Shown: one piece after another, positions 1 to 10,479 of the stretch
Layout of the letters: every line of letters starts with the position of its first letter
Numbering within the stretch: position 1 is the first letter of the stretch
NCBI GenBank assembly: GCA_034769895.1
Contig: CM068367.1
Span: forward strand, 692,900,462-692,964,461
Source of the DNA: Magicicada septendecula
Taxonomy: Eukaryota > Arthropoda > Insecta > Hemiptera > Cicadidae
Length of the DNA: 64,000 bases
Reading direction: 5' to 3'
Notes under the pieces: generated by a model
What the model saw: the letters and a program-made list of their open reading frames with translations, nothing else
Told to the model about the DNA's origin: nothing
Databases searched by the model: none
Program-made: the position numbers and the translations under genes

Positions 1-2483
1 CTTTTTAATTAACCGCCGAAAAGAATTTTTAATTAAAAATCTGGCGTTTGTGATAATATCGTTCGTCTTAAGCCGGACTCCCGCTGTGCAATAACGGACT
101 GTCACTAACACGCGTCCTTATGTCCCAATCGTACCGGATATTATGTAAGCCACGCGCCCTTCTACGTCAGTATGTGCCCTTTCCCACCTCCCCTGCCGCG
201 GAGACACATTTTACGCATAGTTCACGAGGCTAGAAGCAACGTCGATATAGTTTTCTTTACTAGAATCTGGACGCGTTGTGGATGTCCTGTCACAAACAAC
301 ACTGGTATAACGAGTACTCATCAGGTGACATGTTACAAGGGAGACACGGAGCTAGCCCACAATTCTGCACATGACAAGTTTCCGTATGTATTTTTTTCAT
401 ATCAATAATTTTTTAATCTTTTACTTATTAATTTTACTTCGGAATTCTATTCACCTGCACATAATTTATTCATCTGTATTCTATATAATCCAACTAACGG
501 TCAGGTGTTTCTGAAAATTACATATAAATATTTTAAACAACTTATTGAAAATTTCTGCCACTTTTTAGCGGAAATACTGAATGCCTTTAATTTTATTACA
601 GATATTAATCGTTAGCAGTTTCCATCTTGACGTTGTTAATGTTTATTGCCAGCTGCTGATGGTTTGGGCAGAACGTTCAAAACGCTGAACGATGCAATTA
701 GCAACTGTCTTTAATTTTGTTTTTTCTTTTTTTTTTTACAAATATCTGCTAAGAAAATGGTTATGAATAAGCAAGTTGAGGCTGATGAATTTCGTGAGCG
801 ATATTTCATCACGTAAGGAAGTTGGTTATCTGTGAGTTAAGTAGACTGTTGAAAACTTAAAGCGAGCTAACAAATCCAACAAAACAAGTATCAAGAGGAA
901 ACTGGTGGCGCAGATGAGTCGTCTACTCTTTGCCACAGCTACAGAAAACCCTTGAGTTTTTCAACCGTTATTTTGCTGTATAGTGAATATATTTGTCAAG
1001 TACTTTCGCTACCTACAGGCATTTAAGAAACGATTGTTTAATGTTTATGGATAAATTGTATACAAGCAGTTGTTCAAACCCTCAGCACAAGAGTTAGTAA
1101 CTAGAAAAACAATACATAGAGACCTCTCCCCCTCCCTCATCCCCCTCACACACACACACCGATTCCACAATCGTAGCATTACGCAACTAAGTAAAGATGG
1201 AAGGTCTATATAAGGCACAAGGCAGGTGGCACACAGGATGCTATTCAGACCTACCAGTCATGCGGTTTTCTGGAACCGTGATGCTTAAGTTATAAGCTCC
1301 CAAACACACATTACCAATGGTGACCTTAGATTATTTCTAAATTGTAATGTACTGTATCGTTTGATCTACCTGGCCTAGATTAGCCAACCCAGGGAATAGA
1401 ACAAGTAAACCTAGAATTATTCTATGTTTTACATTTGATTGTACAGTGTTTTTATCCAGTTTCGCGCAGCGATTGAAAAAGGTTGTGTATCCTTATCCAA
1501 CATTTCTGAATGTAGTTTTTTTACAGTTGTATATTCTCAACCGTACTGCCACTCTGTTCTGAGCTGGAGTTATTTATTCAGTTATGCAGTGAACACAGAA
1601 TGTGTATCTATAATTCTTTCGTATTTTCTTTTCACCTTAAATACGATCCCTTAAAGTCTTTATGATCCCTTAAGGTCCCTTTAATGGACCTTAAAGTCCA
1701 TTAAATAAAAACTTTATGGACGTACCAGATTTTATTATGTATTCCTGTGGAAAAGTATATAATATTCAGTTAAAGTAAACTGGCAGCAATACTTTGTTAT
1801 CGGATAGAGCATATTTGTTTACTTCGTTTGTTTTATTATCAACGAGTGGTAGCGGAATTGTGCGTGTAGTTTGTGTCAGCTCAGCTTCGGATAAGGCCAC
1901 AGCTGAGAGCAGTCAATCACTGTTCCATGTGTTTATTGCAAACGTCCGTAACATCATTAACGCTAAACACTGAACGGTCGATGTATTTTTGGCTCATTGC
2001 AGAGGCCGTCGAATACACAGCTTGCGAAGCACGACTGTGTGCTGCTGACATTCTTATGGAGATGAACAAAACATTTTTTGTTAATATTAAGCACCGGATC
2101 TTTTTCTATTGACCTTATGAAGGTGCGGCTAGTACAAGTAACCACTCTCATATCTTTGAAATACTGCGGGTTCTACCTGCGGAAAGGGTCGATTACTTGC
2201 TCGAAGTGAGCAAGCGAATAGTTTTATATTTAATAAAATTAACTTGGACAGACATTTATGTAGTATCACTAAACACTCTTCGTCTCTGTATTAAGCAACA
2301 ACTCACTCATGTATTCAGTAACAGTTTATATTGCAACAATACATATATTTGCATATTTGCCCAGAGCGGTAGGTTTGTAAATATTTAGCATAGAAAAATA
2401 TATGATGAACAGTTTTTAACAATATTATGCAGGATAAGAATTGTCAGAAAGCGTACACCTGCACCCGCGAGTGAATACAGCGC

Positions 2484-2516
<33 letters not shown>

Positions 2517-3887
2517 CGCAAGCTACGACAGCAAGAATCTACAATGGGGTGATGCGTACGAATTCTCTGTAATCAGGTTTTAACCGGATAAAAATAAACT
2601 AATTAATACGTTTTAAACCTGTGAACAAAGACTTACCCCAATTATAAAAACACCATTACATTAAGGAATTTTTAACGAATATAGTGATGTAAAAGTATTG
2701 CAGAAATTTGCAATAAAAAAGACGCCAGGTAATTTAATGTTAATTACTAGTGTAATTAAATAGTAATTAATAAGTGTGTTATATGTGAGTGACCAGGGAA
2801 AAATTACGCAAACGATGATATCGCTTGTGCTACGAGTATGTTTACGAAATCGCGAAAATGAACCAAAAAGTGATTTATAATTAAAAGGACGCTTTGCACG
2901 AAGTGACAACATCTAACAGGTCGAAAACAGTCCTGGACTTGTCAGACTGCCGTCCAGTATAAATACCACCGGCAATTTTGGGGCGGTCTCAGACTCAAGA
3001 AATCTTCACACAACGTCACGCTGCCGGTCTGCCGACCGATAGACATCTTTACCACTCACACCAAGACTTATGGAGGAACTCTGGACCATCACAAACAACA
3101 AACCGTAGAGACGGAGAACACAGCATCAGCATCATCATCATCATCATCATCAAATTCTCAGGATTCAGCACACACACACACACGCGCGCGCGCAATGGTA
3201 ATGTCGGGAGTACGCAGGTGATGAATAAACAATTATATATTTTTGTTTGTGAAAAGAACTCTCAAGAAGAAACTTATATATGAACAGTAAAGACTTAAAG
3301 TTTTAAATATAATTACTGTACATAAATGTAAAGGGTAGTTAAAGAAAAGAATTTAATTTAATAAGAAAATTTAAAAATACTATTCTTTTGTTGTATATTA
3401 AAATTTGGGTGTTTCAATAGAAATAAATAATAGGTTGGAAGTAAATGTTATATTTTTTATTTTGTTTAGAGCAACAATTAATTTTATTCTTGAGATTTAA
3501 TATTATTTTTGTTTGTAAATGAGTTGCTATTATTTAAAATTCGAGTCAAAGTCAGACACACTGAAATAACAAGTTATACATAATTTGTTTAACATGTCTG
3601 TTTAGCTAGTAAGATTATATGGTTGTTTATTTTATATGTCATGAACGGCATAGAAGGTTACATTGTATTAGAATTTTTTAATATTTGCATATTTTCTATT
3701 AATATTAATAAGTCATAGAATGATTATTTTGAAACGGCTTTAATTAATTACATATAATTGACGCAACGAAAATAAAAAAATCCTGCTACCTGGCCGGTGT
3801 AATACACTTCGTAGTTGCGTTGAGTACATGGTTATGTATTTGTGTGAATTTTTGAAATACTTGTAACGTTGCAATATATATATATAT
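1..3887. other. Non-coding stretch left of the gypsy element
   Basis: I see no convincing gene here. Open frames of 60-100 codons are present on both strands, but none has a recognisable domain or supporting splice structure. Short simple repeats occur: (CA)n near 1148, (TG)n at 2487-2513, (ATC)n at 3128-3151 and a CA/CG run at 3167-3193. A cluster of related CCTTAA/AAGTCC words lies at 1646-1710. The (ATC)n run after 2978-3120 could mark the 3' tail of a retroposon, but no coding homology supports this. Confidence 0.5.
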
Positions 3888-5138
3888 TGCGACTAAACAA
3901 TTTATTAGGCATAGTATTAACACAATAATAATAGAGTCTGTTATCTGGAGTAAGGTTGTATATTTAAACAAATTTAAATATGGTCTGTGGTTTAACAAAA
4001 TATTTATTTTAAATATAATAATGTCTATTAATGATTTGAAACTCTTTTGGTTTTAAATGTCTATGGTTACTTGTTCGTTGAAATCCCTTTTGATATGGTT
4101 GATTCGTTACAGTGCTCCTGTCCTGTGGTCCGTTGAAATCTGCAACCTCGCTGCCAGCTGATCTCAGCAACACTGACGATCCGTGGACACTCCGCTCACA
4201 CGCACGCACGCCGACACACCGATAGCTATTATCTCTTAAACTCAGCGTTTGAAACTGGGTTGTACTTTACATTTATATGAATGCGGTGTACTGAACGTAC
4301 ACCATCCCGCATCTTGAGGTGTCCTCGCGTTTACACAGGTATATCTCGGTAGATATACCTTCCCTAAGCGGATATCTTGACTTTCGCGAGACTAGCACTA
4401 GTTAAATAATTATTTTAATTTTATTGATCTGAGTTCATGTACCACTAGGATATTAGCAAACGGGCAACTCGTCGCTAAGATTCCCTACTCGTAACCCTTA
4501 TATAAGGACGTATTCTGCTACGAAAAACTCGCACAGGGAGCACGTCTGTTTAGGTCGAGCTGGTAGATGGAAACTTCTCTGACGGTGACCCAATCTTAAT
4601 GAAAATTGGGGCCACTGATTGGTCGAAACCCCTAACACGTGATTGATGGGCTAAACTGATAGATAGAAGTCCTGAAAGAATTGGCAAAAAGCTGCAGAAG
4701 CAGGTATAGATTTTATCTACAAATTTTATTACTTTTAGAAGATAAGGAATCTATAGAAAGATGAATTTTGCTAAAAAATACATATTAAAATAATCTGTTT
4801 CGAATCTTTGACAAAAGAAAAATATAGCGCTAATTTAGATGTATGCGCTGTCCAAGTCTCAATTCAATATGTTAATTTTAACCAGAGTTATTCACATAAA
4901 TATGAATAACACGCGCTCCCGCGCACTCGCACACTAACTTCGCACTTGACATGATAGAGAATAAATTTATGGGGATTTTGACAAATAACTGTTTTTTACC
5001 CATTTATTAATTCAAAACTTATATCTACTTTACAACATTTTACCAAAATCAATTTCCAACATGTCTAAAACGCTCATAAATTGATATAAAAGCATGTAGT
5101 CCTGGCTACAGATACCCTTTCTGGGATGTTCCATTGCA
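3888..5138 (-). repeat. 3' LTR of the gypsy element
   Basis: This 1251-bp copy aligns end to end with 10480-11721. On the minus strand it starts TGCAATGGAAC directly after the polypurine tract and ends at the TGC of 3888-3890. A palindromic TATA box (CCTTATATAAGG) is at 4496-4507. AATAAA-type signals on the minus strand lie near 4003, giving the usual U3-R-U5 order. A 9-bp segment near 4840-4850 is absent from the other LTR. The 66-codon frame at 4009-4209 lies in U5/R sequence and is not a gene. Confidence 0.93.
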
Positions 5139-5154
5139 GGAATATCCCCTCCAC
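5139..5154 (-). other. Polypurine tract
   Basis: On the minus strand GTGGAGGGGATATTCC immediately precedes the 3' LTR, the expected place for the plus-strand priming tract. The purine core GGAGGGGA followed by TATTCC and then TG of the LTR resembles other gypsy elements. Confidence 0.75.
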
Positions 5155-5548
5155 GTTTAAAAAAAAATTTTTTACATGACCACAAAAATTTATTTTTTTA
5201 ACATAAAATAATATCCTCTCCATTTTCTAACAATATAACAAAACTCAAAATAAATAAATAATACTTGTTAAACCAAAAAAAAAAAACTCTCTTCTCCAAT
5301 AATTTTGACATCTGTCATTTTGAATGTAAATAAACACAAACACGTGGTTGATTTCTCTGTTATCCTTTGACCCAGATAGATTAGCTTATATAAACAGTTC
5401 ATGACATCATACTTCCTACTCCCAGTCGATCAATGCTCAACACATTTACCAACATTTTTCAATCATACATGAATTTACACATTTTTATTTAATTTAACAA
5501 TTAATTTATGACAATCATTCTTTATATACCCAGATATACGTGAACACA

Positions 5549-6589
5549 TTAACTTTTGACACAATATTTTCGTAATGACGACGCATGGAATTTCCCAATA
5601 GTTTTGTTTGTACTTGGATTCGTAACAATATAAGTATGTTTTCCAACCTGTTCAGATAACATAAATGGACCATTATAAAGTCTTTGGAATTTAGCTGTTG
5701 TATTATCAATACTACTACTCACGTTCAATGCTCTGAGTAAAATTAATTCGCCTACTCTGAAAGATTGCAGCTTATGCTCAGAATTGAATTTTTCTGTACG
5801 CTGTTCTGCAAACTCCTTATCCGCTCCTTCGCATCCAAACGCTTAACCTCGTTCGGCACAGGCAAATTCTGAGTGGCTATCTTTTTTATACATTCACTCC
5901 ATACACGCTTCGGTTGAACATCCGATTGCAGCTCTAACGGTGTATATCCAGTAGTGGTATTGTAACTACCATTTATGGCGTTCTCGAAAAACTCAAGATT
6001 CTCAGGCCACTTGCTTTGGTTTGCGTTACAATATGTTCTGAATAAACGACCGAGCTCCTTATTGACTCTCTCGGCAAGATTTCCTTGAGGTCTCCTAATG
6101 GATGTCAGTACCGCTTGAATCTTCCTCTTCTCCAACTCAGCTTTCCATTTTTTATTTTGGAATTGCTTGCCTTGATCGGATAGGATCTTCTTCACATGGC
6201 CATATTAAGGATGTACTTTTCTAAAATTATTTTAATTTTAAGTACACCATATGTCGTGGGTCTACCTACAGCATAAAGACTTCCATTCTTTGTGAAGGCA
6301 TCAGTACACACCACCAGATTTCTCATACCCCGAGACGCACGTGGTAATGGACCAAGGAAATCGATACACAGTTAATTCATTTTTCCCATGCATCACGATG
6401 TTTCCCATTTCTACATATGTGTGTTGGTTTGGGTATTTGGCTGTCTGGCAGGTGTGGCAGGTACGAAGGACTGATTTGACTTTCCTGGCCATGTTCATCG
6501 ATATAAAATCCTCACGCAGCGTCAAGTAGCATTTGTAGGTTTCTTCATGAGCAAGACTTTCATGGCATGCCCAGGGTAGGTCCTCCACG
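5549..6589 (-). pseudogene. int: Gypsy integrase (H2C2 finger, DDE core, GPY/F module)
   Basis: Integrase joins element DNA to the target. The zinc finger is visible in 6301-6588 (HESLAHEETYKCY with CHTCQTAK). The core is split by frameshifts near 6330 and 6200: the first-Asp block is around 6290-6310 and the second-Asp block ILSDQGKQF near 6170-6190. The glutamate block NLAERVNKELGR lies about 35 residues downstream, near 6050-6085. After another shift near 5805-5825, the C-terminal module shows RVGELILLRA and then AKFQRLYNGPF (GPF at 5663-5671), a GPY/F module, and stops at 5549-5551. No chromodomain is seen. Four or more breaks rule out function in this copy. Confidence 0.88.
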
Positions 6590-7192
6590 TTATGTTAGGT
6601 CCGGAACCATTATTTTCCATTGTCCGTCTATAAGCTTGTACAAAATATTGTTAGGAATTTGAAATTTGGGATTTTCTTTTACTTGGATTTCATTTATGAT
6701 TTTTTTTTTAATTTTATCGTCACGTTGTTGCTCAATATTTATGTTTTTCAATAAAGATTTGAGCTCGTAAGGTAACGCATATTTTATAGCTAATATTTGA
6801 ATTTCATTTTTATCCGACGTATAAGTTTCCTGCTGCACAGGTGGATAACGACTTATAGTATCCGCCATCTTGTTATCACCGGCTTTACAATACTTAATAC
6901 AGAAATCATACTCTTGCATAGCCATTATCTAGCGTGACATACGGGCATTCGCAAGTTTACATTTTAACAAAAACGACAAAGCTTGGTTATCAGATAAAAT
7001 TTCAAAATGCTTACCTACTAAATAATACCTAAACTTACTAACACAATATACAATAGGTAAAATTTCTTTTTCAGATGTAAAATAATTTCGTTCGGCACCT
7101 TTTAACGAACGATTGACATGCGCGATAACTTTAAGCTCATCGTTATTATTCCTCTGATATAGAATTCCACCAATGGCATAATCAGATGCATC
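6590..7192 (-). pseudogene. pol: Gypsy RNase H domain and integrase N-terminal linker
   Basis: RNase H degrades the RNA strand of the hybrid. Right after the TGA at about 7190-7192 the frame continues with DASDYAIGGILYQ, the first catalytic Asp block. HVNRSLKGAERNY and SEKEILPIVYCVSKFRYYL follow, with catalytic Glu in SEKE, then ILSDNQALSFLL. An in-frame TAG near 6926-6930 replaces the usual Trp of the R-W-I-M motif. The frame resumes with MAMQEYDFCIKYCKAGDNKMADTISR, the final RNase H block. The rest (to 6590) is the linker towards integrase. Two stops make it a pseudogene; the fold residues look conserved. Confidence 0.85.
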
Positions 7193-8098
7193 TCAGTTCA
7201 GTACATATTTTCCTTCCTTCTCGGGGTGAAACACATGTAGATTTTCTTTAAATAACTCCTTTACTGCGTTAAATGCCTCTTCATGTCTTACCTCACATCG
7301 CCATTTAGTATTTTTCCTAAGTAGTTCCAGCAGTGGTTCAATTGTTTTTGCATATGCAGGTGCGAATCGACGGTAATATCCGTTAAGTCCTAGAAAGGCT
7401 CTGATATCCTTTGTTTTTTTAGGTGTTGGAAATCCCGTGATGGATTGTATCTTTTCAGGGTCCGTACTAACTCCTTGTGCTGGTATAATGTGACCTAAAA
7501 TCTTTATTTCTGACTTTCCAAACTCGCACTTTTCGTAGTTGAGCACTAAGTTGGCCTGACGGAGTTTGCTGAATACTATGTCAAGATGTTTTAAATGCTC
7601 AACAAATGATTTGGATATAACTAAGATGTCGTCGACAAATACACTCACAAAATCCTCAACCTCGGGACCAAATGCTAACTCCAAACATTTTAACATCGCC
7701 GCGAGGCTGGTTACTAAACCAAATGGAACTACCTTGAATTGATAGCATTTGTTTTTATATAAGAATGCAGTAAATTTTCTGCTATCTTCAGCTAATGGTA
7801 TTTGCCAAAATCCACTCTTCAGATCTAAACGAGACATATACTTTACACCTTGGCATTTAGTAAACAAGTTCTCGGCATTAGGCGCACAGTCAAAACATAT
7901 TTTTGTGATGCTATTTGAATTTCGCATGTCCAAACATATCCTTATTTGGTTATTTTTTTTCTTAACAATTACCATGGGATTAAGAAAATTACTGTTGGAA
8001 AGTTCAATGATGTTATCATTCAACATTTTTTTAATTTCCTCATCCACAATTTTTTGGTAATGAAGCGGGATTGGATATGTTTTACGCACGAATTTATT
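7193..8098 (-). pseudogene. pol: Gypsy reverse transcriptase domain
   Basis: RNA-directed DNA polymerase. This is an uninterrupted 298-codon stretch from YPIPLHYQKIVDEEIKKML to the start of RNase H. RT motifs appear in order: the fingers segment NPMVIVKKKNNQIRICLD (residues ~38-54), motif A SRLDLKSGFWQIPL (86-99), motif B region VPFGLVTSLA (121-130, with LVTSLAA replacing the more usual L.NAPA/F pattern), the catalytic FVDD box (151-154, for YVDD), and the thumb/connection block GYYRRFAPAYAKTIEPL. It ends at an in-frame TGA just before the RNase H DAS motif, and a TAA separates it from the protease. The RT core itself appears intact. Confidence 0.93.
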
Positions 8099-8101
8099 TT
8101 A

Positions 8102-8921
8102 ATCAGTAACGTCGATTTCATGTGTGTATACATGCGTTGTAGTGTGGTTGTTTTGAAATGTTGCCGTATGTTTATTTATCAGCTGGTTTAGTTTGTCCCG
8201 TTGTATTGAGGTTAGCTGATCTGTATTATTATTACTATTACTATTATTGTTTGTGTTGACAACTAGCTTGGCCGCCGGTTTGGTTATGTGGATGTACTTC
8301 GCCTCCGACTGCTTAGCAATGTCAACATTACCTAACACTACACTATGCTCCTTATTATTAACCGTACATATTAATTTATTATTTCTAAAATCAATAATGG
8401 CATTTATTTTCTTAAGAGTGTCCGTCCCTATAATAACATCGTAAATTAAATTCCTAGCAATTAATACGGGTGTTTCAAGTTCCATACCTTGAGATGAAAT
8501 GTTTATGTATGCTTGTTTATTTACCTTTTGTACCTCATCAGTGGCTGTTTTATAGTTGTATTGTTTATAGGTAAGATTGGTACCTTTTTAAATTCCACTA
8601 TGTTTTTGTTTATAAAATTCACACTAATTAACGATATTTGCGCACCACTGTCTATTAATACAGTCCCCATACAATTATTTATTTTCGCTCTTAACACATT
8701 ACATCTACTAGCTACCTTATCACTATATCTAGGTATATTATTTACATCGTCATTACTGTCATTCACAAGTTCACTGCGTATATCATCTGGGTATACACCG
8801 GATACGCAGTAGGTCATAATCATGTTGTTTCTTTCTATGCTTTCATTGGATTTCTGATTCTGATTGGTACTTTTTTTATTATTATTTTTGTTTGTTTTGC
8901 ACGGCCCCACGCCGTGCAACC
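8102..8921 (-). pseudogene. pro: Gypsy aspartic protease region of pol
   Basis: Retroviral-type aspartic protease that would cleave the polyprotein. The catalytic triad block VLIDSGAQISLI lies near 8620-8655. The C-terminal flap/psi-loop block VIIGTDTLKKINAIIDF lies near 8380-8430, the usual ILG.D motif. A frame change near 8540-8560 separates the two blocks, and the continuation into RT is interrupted by an in-frame TAA at 8099-8101. The N-terminal linker is rich in N and K. Catalytic residues look intact, but the broken frame makes the copy non-functional. Confidence 0.8.
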
Positions 8922-8934
8922 TTACGCGTTTTTT
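8897..8934 (-). promoter_or_regulatory. -1 ribosomal frameshift signal between gag and pol
   Basis: On the minus strand the heptamer A AAA AAC (8934-8928) lies in the gag frame as CCA AAA AAC. Gag stops at TAA two codons later. After an 8-nt spacer there is a perfect 9-bp stem TTGCACGGC/GCCGTGCAA with a 5-nt loop (8919-8897). The downstream protease frame is -1 relative to gag and is open across the slip site. Heptamer, spacing and hairpin are the standard parts of a retroviral -1 frameshift site. Function is inferred; the structure is seen directly. Confidence 0.8.
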
Positions 8935-10102
8935 GGACCGTTTTCATTATCTTGGTTATCTTTGGTCATTAACGCGACTTTATGATTACCTAACTTGGGA
9001 TAATTGTGTTCGCGATCAGGCTTTTTCCATTGTTTACTTTTGTATTCATTTTGTTTTTGTGTGTTATTTACGTTTACTCTTGTATGTGCACTGTAAGTTT
9101 CAACATTTCCATCGACATTTTCCCATTTTGTCAGCAGCAACAGCAGCTCTTCTAAAGTTTTAATTCCCTGTGTAATTACTGATACTTGTACTCCTCTGTT
9201 AAAATGATGGGCTAGCTTGTTGACAATTTCCGCTTCTGACATCTCAGGCTCCAGGTGTTTTGCCTTAGCTACAAGTTGGATCAAGTATTTCTTGGTCCCT
9301 TTACTTGGAGTATACTTACCGAACTCCAGCTGCACGCGTACTTCCGCTGGATTTCGTCGTTACAATATCGTGCCTTAAAGTGATTAACAAGATCTTCATA
9401 TACAACTATTTTGTCCTGCACGATCGAAAACAATTCAGCAGCTGTACCCTTTAGCTGCCGCACCACCCGGTTTATTTTGTCAACATCGCTAAGATTGTCA
9501 GCAATATTTTCCATGTTACGTTGGCATTGCTTAAGGAACTGTACAGGATTCTCGTGTTCAAGGCCATACAATTTCATGGGTGTGTGTATGTCGTCCTGAG
9601 TTTTGAATACATAAGTAAACTGGTTTGCAGGTGGAGTAGTTTGCTGTATTTGTTTCACTTGTTGCTCTAAAATTTCTAACTTGTTTTCATGAGTATTTAT
9701 GCAATCATTTATCGCGGTCGTCTGCGCTTTCATACGCTCTTCTACTGCTAGCACACGCGTTTCACATTCCGTTATACGTGTGTTATTTAATTCTAGTGAG
9801 GCCTCAAAATCAACGCGGATAGACTCAACCTTTTCAGTTATTTTGCTCTCGGCCGCTTCGACGATAGCTTTATTTTGTTTTGCTTGCTCGTGTATGGCAG
9901 CGAATATTTTCTTATTTTGATTTTTACTGTCGTCACGTACAGATTTTGGGTTTTCTTGCAATATTTTGTTATCGTCGCGTAGCTGTTTATTATCGTCACG
10001 TACCGCCTGTATATTTTTATTATTTTCGTCGCGTACGGACTGTATACTTGCTAAAATTGCATTAAGCGTAGATTGCAAATCAGCTGATTGTGCTTCCGCC
10101 AT
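8922..10102 (-). pseudogene. gag: Gypsy gag (frameshifted)
   Basis: Encodes the capsid-type structural protein that packages element RNA. The start ATG at 10102 begins MAEAQSADLQ. A start further upstream at 10120 is only a TTG codon. The N-terminal ~160 residues are rich in D, N, K and Q with heptad-like spacing, a probable coiled coil. A retrotransposon-gag-like capsid segment follows (QFLKQCQRNMEN, RQLKGTAAELFSIV, HFKARYC). A one-base indel near 9336-9350 then shifts the frame. The second part (8922-9335) contains AKAKHLEPEMSEAEIVNKLAHHF, typical of the capsid C-terminal half. No CCHC zinc knuckle is visible. The stop at 8922-8924 sits just after a slippery heptamer, so protease/pol is expected by -1 frameshifting. 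Confidence 0.85.
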
Positions 10103-10455
10103 CTTTAATAACGATAACAAATCACAACAAAGTTTATCTTAAAGTTTTGACTTACGTACGGGCACACTTATTCTTATTGTAAACGTTTAATGTTCAACTG
10201 TTCTTAAATATTATCGAAATGCACAGTAATCAGTCAGAAATCATACAATACAATGTCCACACAAATACTTAATCTAACATGCACAAATTAAATAATTCAC
10301 TCCAGATAATTTCCCTATATTATGCTACAATTCTAACCTAAAACACAGTCTTTCAGAGTATATGCAATATATCAAGTAATACACACTCTAAAGACAAAAT
10401 TAACAGTTCAAATAATACCAAATTTTTTTTTAATATACTATTTACTCGTGCCAAG

Positions 10456-10469
10456 CACGTTGGGCGCCA
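10456..10469 (-). other. Primer-binding site (tRNA-Lys type)
   Basis: On the minus strand the sequence reads TGGCGCCCAACGTG, beginning 10 nt after the LTR. It has the TGG start needed to pair with a CCA tail. It matches the tRNA-Lys class of retroviral primer sites (TGGCGCCCAACGTGGGGC) over 14 nt and then diverges. The 10-nt spacer is longer than usual and forms part of a stem with U5. Confidence 0.75.
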
Positions 10470-10479
10470 TTTAATACTA

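Noticed and set aside
4009..4209. 66-codon frame repeated at 10609-10803
   Set aside because: Both copies lie inside the LTRs. Duplication of the frame reflects LTR duplication, not a gene.
5155..5548. Search for an env gene after integrase
   Set aside because: The space is under 400 bp, AT-rich, with no signal peptide, furin site or membrane frame.
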